64,000 nucleotides of DNA from Clostridia bacterium (GTDB lineage: Bacteria > Bacillota > Clostridia > Christensenellales > CAG-138). Location: the NCBI GenBank assembly GCA_017523925.1, contig JAFWVQ010000037.1, positions 48,148-112,147 on the forward strand, in the 5' to 3' direction. The notes below the pieces were generated by a model. The model was not told the DNA's origin, made no database searches, and worked only from the letters and a program-made list of their open reading frames with translations. Positions 34,107 through 42,125 of this stretch are shown in pieces (within the stretch, counting starts at the first letter, position 1; every line of letters begins with the position of its first letter). The translations under genes were made by a program, and so were the position numbers.

Positions 34107-35393
34107 TCAGTCCTTTAACGCGGTGATCGGAACAACGAATACTCCATCGGGACGAACGTATGCGGCGTTAGTCATGCCGCAGATAACGCAGAGGACGGAC
34201 GGCGGTACGCTGTCCTTTTCTTTTGCAATATCGTCACGGATGGAAACAAGCTCTGCAGCGGCGGCGTCTATTTGGTTTGCTCCGAGCTTTATCTCAAACG
34301 CGCACCATCTGCCGTCATTAAGCTCTATCACGGCGTCGATCTCTCTGTTTTGATAGTCCTGATAGTGCATGAGGGACGCTCCGAAGGACTCGGCGTATAT
34401 TCTGAGATCGCGTTCACACAGAGCTTCAAACATGAAACCAAATGTGTTCAGATCGTTGAGGAGCCTTTCCGGCGTCGCCTTGATCAGAGCGCAGGCAAGC
34501 GCGGGATCGCAGAAATGCCTTTTTTCAGCCTGCTTTATCCTGATCGGCGAACGAATGTTGCTTGAAAACGCCGGCTGATCGTCCAGCAGGAACAGTCTCG
34601 AAAACACGTCAAGGTATTGCGCGACAGTATTTCTGTCGATGCTGTCGTCGTCAAAGGTCTTGATATCGTTCAGCAGCTTGCTGTTTGTCGCCGTTGTGCT
34701 TTCGTTTCTTGCGAGGGAACGGAGAAGCAGAAGCATCTTGCGCTTGTCATATTTGATATCGTCGATACGCTGAGCGTCATCGTCGATTATCGCGCTTATA
34801 TAGGACTCGGGCAGAATCTGCGCGTCCTGAACCGAAGTCTCAAGGTTGCCGGGCCATCCGCCGCGAACGACGCAGTGAATGAGATTGTGGAGATCGACCT
34901 CGCCGGTCAAAGCCGAAGAAAGCCTGCCCTCGCATAGTTCTTTCAAAGATACCTTGCCGGAGGAGTCGCCGGATTCATACAGCGACATAGTTCTCATACG
35001 GAGCTTGCCTATCCTGCCCGCGCCGCTGTGTAATACTCCTTTTCTCCTTGGCGTAGATGAACCGGTAAGAATAAACTGTGCTTTCTCACCTCTTTTGTCA
35101 ACCGTATGACGTACCGCATCCCAGATGGGAGGAACCTCCTGCCACTCGTCTATAAGCCTCGGAGTTTCACCCTCAAGCACTATGGATGGCGAGATCTCGG
35201 CAAGCTGACGGTTCTGAAATCCTCCGGCGGGATCTCCGATCATAAACTCGCTTGCGCAGTGATAAGAAGACGTCCATGTTTTACCGCACCACTTTGGGCC
35301 CTCCACGCAAACGGCTCCGAAGTTCTTTAGATAACGCTCGACCTGACCGTCGACGATTCTCGGTCTGTATTTTTGCTTGTCAGCTATACTCAT
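34107..35393 (-). CDS. DUF4143 AAA-like ATPase
   Basis: The protein has 428 residues. Walker A is EGPKWCGKT, Walker B is PRLIDEWQ, and the sensor-like FILTGSS follows. The C-terminus carries the DUF4143 nuclease-like fold (NREIDAVIELNDGRWCAFEI-K), in which acidic residues and Lys resemble a PD-(D/E)xK site. These proteins are common in anaerobes and their role is unknown. Here it lies antisense between the SAM synthetase and the methylases, with its own promoter, as an accessory gene. The start is taken at ATG 35393 behind AAGGAG; a start six codons earlier lies on top of that site. Confidence 0.88.
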   Translation of the reverse strand: MSIADKQKYRPRIVDGQVERYLKNFGAVCVEGPKWCGKTWTSSYHCASEFMIGDPAGGFQNRQLAEISPSIVLEGETPRLIDEWQEVPPIWDAVRHTVDKRGEKAQFILTGSSTPRRKGVLHSGAGRIGKLRMRTMSLYESGDSSGKVSLKELCEGRLSSALTGEVDLHNLIHCVVRGGWPGNLETSVQDAQILPESYISAIIDDDAQRIDDIKYDKRKMLLLLRSLARNESTTATNSKLLNDIKTFDDDSIDRNTVAQYLDVFSRLFLLDDQPAFSSNIRSPIRIKQAEKRHFCDPALACALIKATPERLLNDLNTFGFMFEALCERDLRIYAESFGASLMHYQDYQNREIDAVIELNDGRWCAFEIKLGANQIDAAAAELVSIRDDIAKEKDSVPPSVLCVICGMTNAAYVRPDGVFVVPITALKD

Positions 35394-35425
35394 ATTGCAT
35401 TTCTCCTTCATGGAATCTCGATATT

Positions 35426-35495
35426 AGTATAACCTGTTCGGCAGGATTTAGCAATATCATTCCGCAAGATTTTCGAGAATTGTTCGGCGTGATTT
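35426..35495 (-). promoter_or_regulatory. DUF4143 promoter with three 23-bp-spaced direct repeats
   Basis: On the minus strand TTGCTA (35449-35454), 17 bases and TATACT (35426-35431) form a good promoter. The 13-mer TTCSGCRNGATTT repeats at 35437, 35460 and 35483, exactly 23 bases apart, with a partial TTCGGC at 35503. The first copy fills the -35/-10 spacer, so a bound regulator would block transcription. Confidence 0.6.
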
Positions 35496-35541
35496 TCAAT
35501 TCTTCGGCTCTGTTCGAGCCGTTTTTTATTGGAGAAAGATT

Positions 35542-36816
35542 ATGAACAACCATAAAACGGAGTTTGAGATCGTCAAGATCGCAGAACTCATTCCGTATGT
35601 CAACAATGCGCGCACGCATACCGAGGAGCAGATCGCAAGGGTCGCGGCTTCCATTAAAGAATTTGGATTTCTGAATCCTGTTCTCATTTCTTCCGATAAT
35701 GTGATTCTCGCAGGCCATTGCAGAGTGGAAGCGGCGCGGCGTCTGCATATGACGGAAGTTCCCTGTATAAAGGAGTCTCATCTGAACGAGGCGCAAAAGA
35801 AAGCTTACATTCTTGCGGATAACAGACTTGCGCTTGACGCCGGCTGGGATGAGGAGCTTTTGCGCGTCGAGATAGAAAGCCTGCAGGTCGCGGACTTCGA
35901 TCCCCTGCTCACGGGCTTTGACGCGGACGAGATCGCCAAGCTCTTCGGTACGGAAGGCGAGGCTGAAGACGATGATTTTGATATTGAGGAAGAACTGTCG
36001 AAGCCTTGCCTCTCAAAAGAAGGCGACATATGGCGGCTTGGAAAACATACGGTCATCTGCGGCGACTCGACATTACCGGAAACGTTTTCAGCCCTGTTAG
36101 GAGATCGCAAGGTCAATCTGGTCTGCACCGACGCTCCGTATTTTGTTAATCTGGAAAACCAGTCCGGAAAAATAAAAAATGACGATCTTGACGATCGATC
36201 CGCTTATGAGTTCTTAATGAAAGTGTTTACTAACTTCAAAAACGCCATGAGCAGGGACGCCTCCATTTATGAATTCTACGCTACCATGAAGGCGAGGGTG
36301 TTCTACGACGCCTTTGAGGACGCCGGATTTAAGGTCGGCGCGGGACTTGTATGGAAGAAACCCCGCGCTCCGCTTATGCGCACGGACTGGAAGTTCAACT
36401 CGGAGCCGATTATCTTCGGATGGCGAAAAGACGGAAAGCATATCTGGTATGGCGATCAAAAGCAGACCAACGTGTTTGAATTTGACGGAATAAAAAGCTC
36501 CAAAGAAGACGGATACGGACATCCTTCGTCAAAGCCGGTGCCGCTTATCGCGTATCTGATCAAGCAGTGTACGCAGACAAACGGCATTGTGCTGGACGGT
36601 TTCCTTGGTAGCGCGTCCACGCTCATTGCCTGTGAACAGTTAGGCAGGATCTGCTATGGCATTGAAATAGAGCCCAAGTTTGTAGACGTGGCCGTCGCAA
36701 GATTCATCGCTTCTCAAAACGGGTCGGCTGACGGAGTCTTTCTGATTCGCGATGGGCAAACGCTCACTCACGCTGAAGCTGTGGCAGCCATGGAAAGCGA
36801 GGAAGCAAATGGATAA
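35542..36816 (+). CDS. ParB-like domain fused to N4/N6 DNA methyltransferase
   Basis: The protein has 424 residues. The N-terminal 100 residues are a ParB/sulfiredoxin-type domain (LIPYVNNARTHTEEQI, then ILAGHCRVEAARRL). The rest is an amino-methyltransferase with motif IV as TDAPYFVN (a DPPY variant, Ala at position 2), SSKPVPLIAYLI and the SAM-binding LDGFLGSASTLIACEQLG. It would methylate adenine or cytosine exocyclic amines. In phages this architecture protects against host restriction. It overlaps the next gene by 8 bases. Confidence 0.9.
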   Translation: MNNHKTEFEIVKIAELIPYVNNARTHTEEQIARVAASIKEFGFLNPVLISSDNVILAGHCRVEAARRLHMTEVPCIKESHLNEAQKKAYILADNRLALDAGWDEELLRVEIESLQVADFDPLLTGFDADEIAKLFGTEGEAEDDDFDIEEELSKPCLSKEGDIWRLGKHTVICGDSTLPETFSALLGDRKVNLVCTDAPYFVNLENQSGKIKNDDLDDRSAYEFLMKVFTNFKNAMSRDASIYEFYATMKARVFYDAFEDAGFKVGAGLVWKKPRAPLMRTDWKFNSEPIIFGWRKDGKHIWYGDQKQTNVFEFDGIKSSKEDGYGHPSSKPVPLIAYLIKQCTQTNGIVLDGFLGSASTLIACEQLGRICYGIEIEPKFVDVAVARFIASQNGSADGVFLIRDGQTLTHAEAVAAMESEEANG

Positions 36817-38728
36817 TCGGTTAACCTTGCTTTCGCTGTTTGACGGCAGCGGAGGTTTCTGCCTCGGAGCGCTGCTTTCGGGAATACAGCCCGTAGGCGC
36901 TTCGGAGATAGAGCCTTTCGCGATCCGCGTGACGACGAAGCGGCTGCCCTTCATGAAACACTACGGCGACGTTACCGCCCTTTCGGGAGTGGAGCTGCCG
37001 CCGGTCGATATTATCACCTTCGGCTCCCCGTGTCAGGACATGTCGATAGCGGGAAAGCGCGAGGGCCTGGGCGGCTCGAGATCGAACCTGTTTTTCGAGG
37101 CCGTCAGAATAGTTAAGGAAATGAGGAATGCGACAGATGGAAAATATCCCACTTGGCTGTGCTGGGAAAACGTGCCGGGAGCCTTCTCGTCAAACGGCGG
37201 CGGGGATTTCAAAGCCGTCCTCGACGCGCTCCGCGGGATCAAAGACCCCGAAGCTGATACTCCTCGACCTCAGAAGTGGACAAACGCAGGACTCATCATG
37301 GCGGATGATTACAGCATCGCATGGCGGGTACTTAACGCTCAGCACTTCGGAGTTCCCCAACGCAGAAAACGCATCTACCTTGTCTGCGATCTTGCAGGTC
37401 AGCGTGCCGGAAAAGTATTATTTGAGTCGGAAGGCGTGTCTGGGTATACTCCGCAGGGCTTCCTCTCGTGGCAAGGAGCTGCCGGAGCTTCTGAGGAAGG
37501 CTCTGGAGAGGCAGGCGGCGTCATCGTCCTGAACGATCAGGGCGGGAGCTTCATGAACGTCTCGGAGGACGTGACCGGAACGCTGAGAGCGCAGATGGAC
37601 GGGCATCCGCCGACAGTGCTTGAGGCGATCGCCATCGAGAATTATCCGATTGACAGCAGAGCGAAGCTGTCGGAGGACAACAGCGTACAGACGCTCACAT
37701 CCCGCATGGGAACAGGCGGAAACAACGTGCCTCTCGTCATGAAGATACGCTGCGGCTGCGAGGGCGGCGGCAAGGGGGCTCTCATACAGAAGGACAAGTC
37801 CGCGACGCTCGGGTGTAATAACGATCAGACTGTGTTCGTGCCAACGGCATTCGGCGTCTGCTCCAAGGATTCCAACGCCATGAAGTCGGATAATCCCAAA
37901 AGCGGTTTTTACGAAGCCGACTCTTCACGCACTCTAGACGGCAACGGCGGCAATCCCACGTGCAATCAGGGCGGGATAGCGGTCGTTGCTTTTGCTGATA
38001 AGCACGCTCCTCTCTCCGCGAACGACGGTCCTAAGGGTCCGTCATCGCAGATGCTCAGTTCTCCTGAAGACAATTTCGTCTGTGAAGCTGTAGCGATCGA
38101 GGGCAACGGCGCTAGACCCTCCCATCAGGGAAAGGGATATTCGGATGAGAAAGTCAGCTTCACGCTCAACGCTACCGAGCAGCACGCCGTGGCTTACGGC
38201 ATAGACCGGGCGACGTATAACATGGGACAGAACGCCCGGTTCGGAATCACCGTTGAAACGGAGGTCGAGCCTACGATGGTGGCCAAAGATCCGGGAGCCG
38301 TGGCGCACCCCGTGTATTCGACGAGCAAAAACTCGTATCATACCGTTGCTGAAACGGATCTGGTCAATACCCTCGTCGCAACTGATTTCAAGGATCCGCC
38401 GACCGTTTCGGAGGATCCCTATTACGTTGTCAGAAGGCTCACTCCCACCGAGTGCGCGAGACTGCAGGGCTTTCCCGACTGGTGGTGCATGGGGCTTGAA
38501 ACGGATGCGCCAACGGAAAAAGACCTCTGCTTCTGGCGTGAGGTCTTTGAAACATACAGAAAAGCGGCGGCTCCGGAAACTAAACCGAAGACCGACGCTC
38601 AGATAATCAAGTGGCTGAAGGATCCGTATTCGGATTCAGCCGAGTATAAGCTGTGGGGAAACGGAGTCGCCCTGCCGTGCGTTCACTTCGTGCTCGCCGG
38701 CATCGCTTACTTTGCTTCTTTGGAATGA
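36809..38728 (+). CDS. Large phage C5-cytosine methyltransferase with repeat-filled target region
   Basis: The start is ATG 36809, overlapping the upstream stop. The protein has 639 residues, longer than simple C5 methylases (320-450). The catalytic motifs are present: LSLFDGSGGF (I), FGSPCQDMS (IV), CWENVPG (VI), QHFGVPQRRKRIYL (VIII), and the closing LTPTECARLQGFP and YKLWGNGVALP (IX-X). Between motifs VIII and IX about 300 residues contain seven variants of a 'xVxxTLxx...PxV' unit (for example VTGTLRAQMDGHPPTV and LVNTLVATDFKDPPTV), which look like stacked beta repeats. They may form a target-recognition or partner-binding surface. The neighbouring SAM synthetase could support it. Confidence 0.9.
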   Translation: MDNRLTLLSLFDGSGGFCLGALLSGIQPVGASEIEPFAIRVTTKRLPFMKHYGDVTALSGVELPPVDIITFGSPCQDMSIAGKREGLGGSRSNLFFEAVRIVKEMRNATDGKYPTWLCWENVPGAFSSNGGGDFKAVLDALRGIKDPEADTPRPQKWTNAGLIMADDYSIAWRVLNAQHFGVPQRRKRIYLVCDLAGQRAGKVLFESEGVSGYTPQGFLSWQGAAGASEEGSGEAGGVIVLNDQGGSFMNVSEDVTGTLRAQMDGHPPTVLEAIAIENYPIDSRAKLSEDNSVQTLTSRMGTGGNNVPLVMKIRCGCEGGGKGALIQKDKSATLGCNNDQTVFVPTAFGVCSKDSNAMKSDNPKSGFYEADSSRTLDGNGGNPTCNQGGIAVVAFADKHAPLSANDGPKGPSSQMLSSPEDNFVCEAVAIEGNGARPSHQGKGYSDEKVSFTLNATEQHAVAYGIDRATYNMGQNARFGITVETEVEPTMVAKDPGAVAHPVYSTSKNSYHTVAETDLVNTLVATDFKDPPTVSEDPYYVVRRLTPTECARLQGFPDWWCMGLETDAPTEKDLCFWREVFETYRKAAAPETKPKTDAQIIKWLKDPYSDSAEYKLWGNGVALPCVHFVLAGIAYFASLE

Positions 38729-38731
38729 CGG

Positions 38732-38932
38732 TCACTTCCTCGCCGGCTTGACGTTCTCCGCGGGACGGACGCTGCCCTCGATCTCGCCGTGCTTGGCTTC
38801 AAACGCTTTGATGGCGTCGCGGACGAGCACTAGGATGTGGCTGTTCACGGAACGGCCCTCATAGTCGGCAACATAGCCCAGCTTCTTCAGCATCTCCTCC
38901 TCTATGCGAATAGACACACTTTTTACGGCCAT
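38732..38932 (-). CDS. Ribbon-helix-helix (Arc/MetJ-like) DNA-binding protein
   Basis: The protein has 66 residues. The pattern AVKSVSIRIEEEMLKKLGYV, then RSVNSHILVLVRDAI is a ribbon-helix-helix: one beta strand for the major groove and two helices for dimerisation, followed by a disordered tail (VRPAENVKPARK). It reads leftwards three bases from the end of the C5 methylase gene. It probably represses its own promoter or the rightward SLOG gene through the palindrome at 39003-39019. It could also be an antitoxin, but no toxin gene accompanies it. Confidence 0.85.
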   Translation of the reverse strand: MAVKSVSIRIEEEMLKKLGYVADYEGRSVNSHILVLVRDAIKAFEAKHGEIEGSVRPAENVKPARK

Positions 38933-38987
38933 GGTTTTTCTCCTTTCTATGGCTGTACTGTGCGTTTATTTTATGCCTGTTGTATGC

Positions 38988-39019
38988 TATAATGTGGCAA
39001 ACGGATATACCGTATATCC
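38988..39019 (+). promoter_or_regulatory. Extended -10 promoter with GGATATAC palindrome
   Basis: TATAAT at 38988-38993 is preceded by TGC, making an extended -10. Just downstream GGATATAC (39003-39010) and GTATATCC (39012-39019) form a perfect inverted repeat over one centre base, on or next to the transcription start. The adjacent ribbon-helix-helix protein is the likely binder; it would control the SLOG gene. Confidence 0.65.
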
Positions 39020-39038
39020 AAAACATATGGAGGCGTGA

Positions 39039-39380
39039 ATGAGGATAGCAGTGGTTGGATCAAGAGGACTCTCGGTTCCGGATCTCGGAGGTTATCTTCC
39101 TGAGGATACGACGGAAATCGTTTCCGGCGGAGCCCGGGGCGTTGATACGTCCGCCCGGGAGTACGCGCTCACGAACGGGATCAGGCTGACCGAGTTTCTT
39201 CCGGAATATGACAGATACGGCCGGAGCGCACCGATCAAGCGGAACGTGACCATAATCGAAAACGCCGATCAGGTCTACGCTTTCTGGGACGGACGGTCCC
39301 GCGGGACGAGGTTTGTCATAGAGGAGTGCCGTAAGCGCGGTATTCCCGTCAGGATTTTTATACCGAAAAAGACGGAATAG
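39039..39380 (+). CDS. SLOG/DprA-like nucleotide-binding protein
   Basis: The protein has 113 residues, behind GGAGGCG. It has a Rossmann-like start IAVVGSRGL, then EIVSGGARGVDTSAREYA and ADQVYAFWDGRSRGT, the three signature parts of the SLOG superfamily of DprA, LOG and YspA-like proteins that bind nucleotides or ADP-ribose derivatives. Small versions are frequent in phages of Clostridia. Its ligand is unknown; signalling or NAD-derivative sensing linked to defence or counter-defence is possible. Confidence 0.85.
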   Translation: MRIAVVGSRGLSVPDLGGYLPEDTTEIVSGGARGVDTSAREYALTNGIRLTEFLPEYDRYGRSAPIKRNVTIIENADQVYAFWDGRSRGTRFVIEECRKRGIPVRIFIPKKTE

Positions 39381-39384
39381 GGAC

Positions 39385-39413
39385 TTGCTATTATTCGCTT
39401 TTAGAGTGATAGA
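39385..39413 (+). promoter_or_regulatory. Array promoter a
   Basis: TTGCTA (39385-39390), 17 bases and GATAGA (39408-39413), with the TTTAGAGTGATA spacer end shared by the other array promoters. It is the most diverged copy. It serves the 92-residue protein gene at 39445. Confidence 0.5.
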
Positions 39414-39444
39414 TACCTCACTCCAGGAAAGGCGGTAATACAAC

Positions 39445-39723
39445 ATGGCAATCGGAAATCTTGATAAAGCGATCGATGAATTCGTCCTCAACCGTATGAA
39501 CGACATCGGAATGAATCAGCCGGACTCCCTCAGCGAGGCGTTCGCGAACTTTAAAAACGCGGCGAAGGCGTTGAGGGACAGTCTTCCCGACGAGCTCCTG
39601 CCCCTCTTCCGCGAGTGCGAGAACGCTTTCTCGATATTCGACGCGGAGATACAGGAGACATTTTACAGAGCGGGATTCGCGGACGCGGTGAGGCTTCGAA
39701 GCATTTTGACCGAGGAAGAATAA
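39445..39723 (+). CDS. Small hypothetical phage protein (array gene)
   Basis: The protein has 92 residues, with ATG behind AAAGGCGG. It looks fully helical and acidic (GNLDKAIDEFVLNRMNDIGM, then AFANFKNAAKALRDSL), with no membrane segment or known motif. It has its own promoter of the array type and lies between the SLOG gene and the next array gene. I do not recognise it. As part of a set of small individually promoted genes it is a candidate host-takeover or counter-defence protein, by context only. Confidence 0.65.
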   Translation: MAIGNLDKAIDEFVLNRMNDIGMNQPDSLSEAFANFKNAAKALRDSLPDELLPLFRECENAFSIFDAEIQETFYRAGFADAVRLRSILTEEE

Positions 39724-39747
39724 ACATGGATTTTTCCAATAAAACGC

Positions 39748-39776
39748 TTGACTTTCTGTGGTTTTAGAGCGAATAT
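39748..39776 (+). promoter_or_regulatory. Array promoter b
   Basis: TTGACT (39748-39753), 17 bases and GAATAT (39771-39776), followed by GCGTATACCGAAAA, the same frame of bases as the GATATATACAGTACC copies. It drives the 39809-40873 gene group. Confidence 0.6.
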
Positions 39777-39808
39777 GCGTATACCGAAAAAACAAGGAGG
39801 TCAAAGCA

Positions 39809-40477
39809 ATGATCCTTAAATTCAACGCCAAGGGTCCCAGGAGAAAAGAGCTTGCGGGACTCATCTCAAGGTTCACAGGCAATGAATGCCGCTATCTCGG
39901 AGCGCCCGGTTTCTCGTATGAGATCGGGCGCTTTGTCGTCGACAGGAACGGCAACGTGCAGACAGATTACGAGCCCGGCTCGGAAACAGTCGAGCTGCTG
40001 ACCGGGATGCTCTACGACAACGGTTTTGTGACCGAATACGATGAGAGCCGCGGATACGACCTTGAGGTTTCCGTACCGAGGGAGACGCTTACAGACGCGC
40101 AGATCGAAAACCTCAGAAAACTGATCGCGAAGAAGGCGGAGCTCATTAAGAAAGCGTTTGGAGCCGATGAGCTTCCGGTGGTCGTCACGGACGAGCGGAT
40201 AATCTTCCCCTGGTTCGGCAAAGCCGATCCCAATACCGCCGGAACGTATACGGTATTCATTACGAAGCTGTGCGCCTTAGCTAAAAATGCGGTTCGTATC
40301 AACGACGGCGGTAAGCCGGTCGAGAATGAGAAGTACGCTTTCCGCTGCTTCCTTCTCAGGCTCGGCTTCATAGGCGACGATTACAAAGCCGACCGGAAGA
40401 TACTGCTCAGGAACCTCGATGGCTCGTCGGCTTTTAAGCGCACCGGGGCGAAGGAGGAAGAACCATGCTCGGAATGA
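39809..40477 (+). CDS. Phage hypothetical protein ('virulence-related' family)
   Basis: The start is ATG 39809 behind AAGGAGG; the protein has 222 residues. A strand-rich N-terminus (MILKFNAKGPRRKELAGLIS, then GFSYEIGRFVVDRNGN) is followed by a helical repeat (DAQIENLRKLIAKKAELIKK) and a C-terminal domain (RCFLLRLGFIGDDYKADRKI). Phage proteins of this kind in Clostridia carry the uninformative label 'virulence-related'. The function is unknown. It overlaps the DUF4314 gene by 13 bases, so the three genes to 40873 form one translation-coupled unit. Confidence 0.75.
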   Translation: MILKFNAKGPRRKELAGLISRFTGNECRYLGAPGFSYEIGRFVVDRNGNVQTDYEPGSETVELLTGMLYDNGFVTEYDESRGYDLEVSVPRETLTDAQIENLRKLIAKKAELIKKAFGADELPVVVTDERIIFPWFGKADPNTAGTYTVFITKLCALAKNAVRINDGGKPVENEKYAFRCFLLRLGFIGDDYKADRKILLRNLDGSSAFKRTGAKEEEPCSE

Positions 40478-40704
40478 CGAAAGAACGCTTACAGGCGCTC
40501 AGAGCAGCATATCCTGCGGGCTGCCGCGTGGTACTTGTTCACATGGACGATCCGTATAACACGAAGCTCGTTTCCGGCTGCAAAGGCACGGTCATCGCGG
40601 TCGACGACATAGGCACGATCCACGTCGCGTGGGACTGCGGATCCTCCCTCGGGGTGGTTTACGGGGTGGACGTAATCAGAAAGGAGCATGAGCCAAATGA
40701 CTGA
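40465..40704 (+). CDS. DUF4314 protein
   Basis: The protein has 79 residues. The sequence PAGCRVVLVHMDDPYNTKL, then GTVIAVDDIGTIHVAWDCGS and VVYGVD is the DUF4314 pattern, a small SH3-like barrel found in phages and conjugative elements of Firmicutes. It may bind protein or nucleic acid; no activity is established. It overlaps its neighbours on both sides. Confidence 0.88.
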   Translation: MLGMTKERLQALRAAYPAGCRVVLVHMDDPYNTKLVSGCKGTVIAVDDIGTIHVAWDCGSSLGVVYGVDVIRKEHEPND

Positions 40705-40873
40705 AAAGGTTAAGGAGCAGATACTCGCGATCCGCGATACGGGTCTTACCAATATGTTCGACCTTAACGCCGTGCAGCGGCTGGCGAACGACCGCGGGAT
40801 GTACGAGCTCGTCGTTTTCATCGAGGAGAACCGTGGGTCTTACGTCCGCTTCATACTGACGGGAGAGGAATAA
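40697..40873 (+). CDS. DUF5049 protein
   Basis: The start is ATG 40697 because AAGGAG is ten bases upstream; the ATG at 40688 would lie against that site. The 58-residue protein matches DUF5049 (TEKVKEQILAIRDTGLTNMF, then ANDRGMYELVVFIEENR). It regularly follows DUF4314 in Clostridia phages and mobile elements, so the two probably work together. The function is unknown. Confidence 0.85.
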   Translation: MTEKVKEQILAIRDTGLTNMFDLNAVQRLANDRGMYELVVFIEENRGSYVRFILTGEE

Positions 40874-40923
40874 CCGCACGTTATTTCCATCGAAAAAAAC
40901 TACATAATTCTTCAAAAAATGAG

Positions 40924-40952
40924 TTGACTTTCCGGGCGTTCGGAGTGATATA
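40924..40952 (+). promoter_or_regulatory. Array promoter c
   Basis: TTGACT (40924-40929), 17 bases and GATATA (40947-40952), in the conserved block GGCGTTCGGAGTGATATATA followed by CAGTACCGAAA. An A-rich UP-like stretch (40887-40921) precedes it, as in copies d-f. Confidence 0.75.
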
Positions 40953-40992
40953 TACAGTACCGAAAGGCAAACGACGAACGGAGGAAAAAACA

Positions 40993-41304
40993 ATGACCCG
41001 CGAAGAAAGAAACGAGTTCAACTACATCAAAAAGACGGTACGGAGCTTCCCGCTCACCTACGGTACGCTACTCTCGATCCGCCTTGACAGGGGCTCCGAA
41101 TACAAGAAAGCCCTCGACGGGCTTTACACGGAGCTCGGCTTCCACCCCGCGACGATCACGAGCGATTGCAGGAGGTTCGACGGCAAGGAGCGGCTCATCT
41201 ACATCTTCGGAAGGACGTGGACGGACGACGAAGGTCGCGAAAGGAGATGGGAGGAGATCTACACCGCAGAGGAAAAGACGGCCTTCGAGAAGGCGCTGAG
41301 CTGA
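40993..41304 (+). CDS. Small hypothetical phage protein (array gene)
   Basis: The start is ATG 40993 behind GGAGG; longer starts would translate the promoter repeat (giving VIYTVPK) and are rejected. The 103-residue protein is charged, with a helical N-terminus (TREERNEFNYIKKTVRSFPL), a strand with GTLLSIRLDRG, and FDGKERLIYIFGRTWTDDEG. There is no known domain. It is preceded by a full array promoter and followed by a 232-base gap containing GC-rich palindromic stretches and the next promoter. A counter-defence or regulatory role is speculation. Confidence 0.7.
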   Translation: MTREERNEFNYIKKTVRSFPLTYGTLLSIRLDRGSEYKKALDGLYTELGFHPATITSDCRRFDGKERLIYIFGRTWTDDEGRERRWEEIYTAEEKTAFEKALS

Positions 41305-41475
41305 ACGAACCGAAAGGACGTGGCCCGTGACGGGACGTGTTCCTCGTTGACGGACACGGCGGCTGACAGTCCCCCGGAGGAACCGGCGCTTCACAGGGCG
41401 ATACAGGGGCTTACAAGGGCTTTGCCGCGGGGCTGAACTACAATCAAAAAATGTAGATAATTCATAAAAAATAAG

Positions 41476-41504
41476 TTGACTTTCGGGGCGTTCAGAGTGA
41501 TATA
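41476..41504 (+). promoter_or_regulatory. Array promoter d
   Basis: TTGACT (41476-41481), 17 bases and GATATA (41499-41504). The upstream AAAAAATGTAGATAA block and downstream ACAGTACCAAAACGAAAGG are shared almost base for base with copy e. The same conserved block also supplies the ribosome-binding site. Confidence 0.75.
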
Positions 41505-41536
41505 TACAGTACCAAAACGAAAGGGGTACACAAACC

Positions 41537-42007
41537 ATGGATACCAACGCCTGCTTTGAAGCAATGATGCAGACCGTCCGCGACTGGAGGGTGGCGAGAG
41601 ACGAGCGCAGCGCACGCAAGCAAACCATCATCGATACCTACGGCTGGGAGAGCAAAGAGCTCGAAGCCTGGTACGAAGAGGACCAAGCCGCGAGATACCC
41701 ATTCGCCGGGGGCGAGAGCAAAGCCCTGCAGGCATGGAGAGTGACGGTCGACCGCGACGAGAACGAGTTCGAGATGGACGACTTCCTTTGGGACAAGGAG
41801 ACGCACGACTTCATCGAGACGCTCCGCAAAGCCGGGATCGAAAGCTTCGTCTACACCAACCAGAGCACGGCGGTCATGGAGAACCTTCACGCATTCGCGG
41901 CTGAGGGCTGCGAGATGACCGGGCTTTGCACGATCGCCTACAAAGCCGACCGCTTCGGCGGCGAGCAGACCATCGAAGCAAAAGGTATCCGCTTCACGGT
42001 AAAATGA
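41537..42007 (+). CDS. Hypothetical phage protein (array gene)
   Basis: The protein has 156 residues, with ATG behind AAAGGGG. The N-terminal helix (NACFEAMMQTVRDWRVARDE) is followed by acidic, aromatic-rich sequence (ESKELEAWYEEDQAARYPFA) and a C-terminal half with DETHDFIETLRKAG-like helices and IESFVYTNQSTAVMENLHAF, which resembles the C-terminal part of small phage proteins I cannot place. It has no membrane helix. It has its own promoter and an isolated transcript, like its neighbours. Confidence 0.72.
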   Translation: MDTNACFEAMMQTVRDWRVARDERSARKQTIIDTYGWESKELEAWYEEDQAARYPFAGGESKALQAWRVTVDRDENEFEMDDFLWDKETHDFIETLRKAGIESFVYTNQSTAVMENLHAFAAEGCEMTGLCTIAYKADRFGGEQTIEAKGIRFTVK

Positions 42008-42065
42008 AGCCTCGCAAGGGCAGCGAACTGCATTGAAAAAATGTAGATAAATACTGAAAAAACGC

Positions 42066-42094
42066 TTGACTTTAGAGGCGTTCGGAGTGATATA
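42066..42094 (+). promoter_or_regulatory. Array promoter e
   Basis: TTGACT (42066-42071), 17 bases and GATATA (42089-42094). From -35 to the ribosome-binding site it differs from copy d by only a few bases, although the genes behind them are unrelated. Confidence 0.75.
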
Positions 42095-42125
42095 TACAGT
42101 ACCAAAACGAAAGGGGTACAAAACC

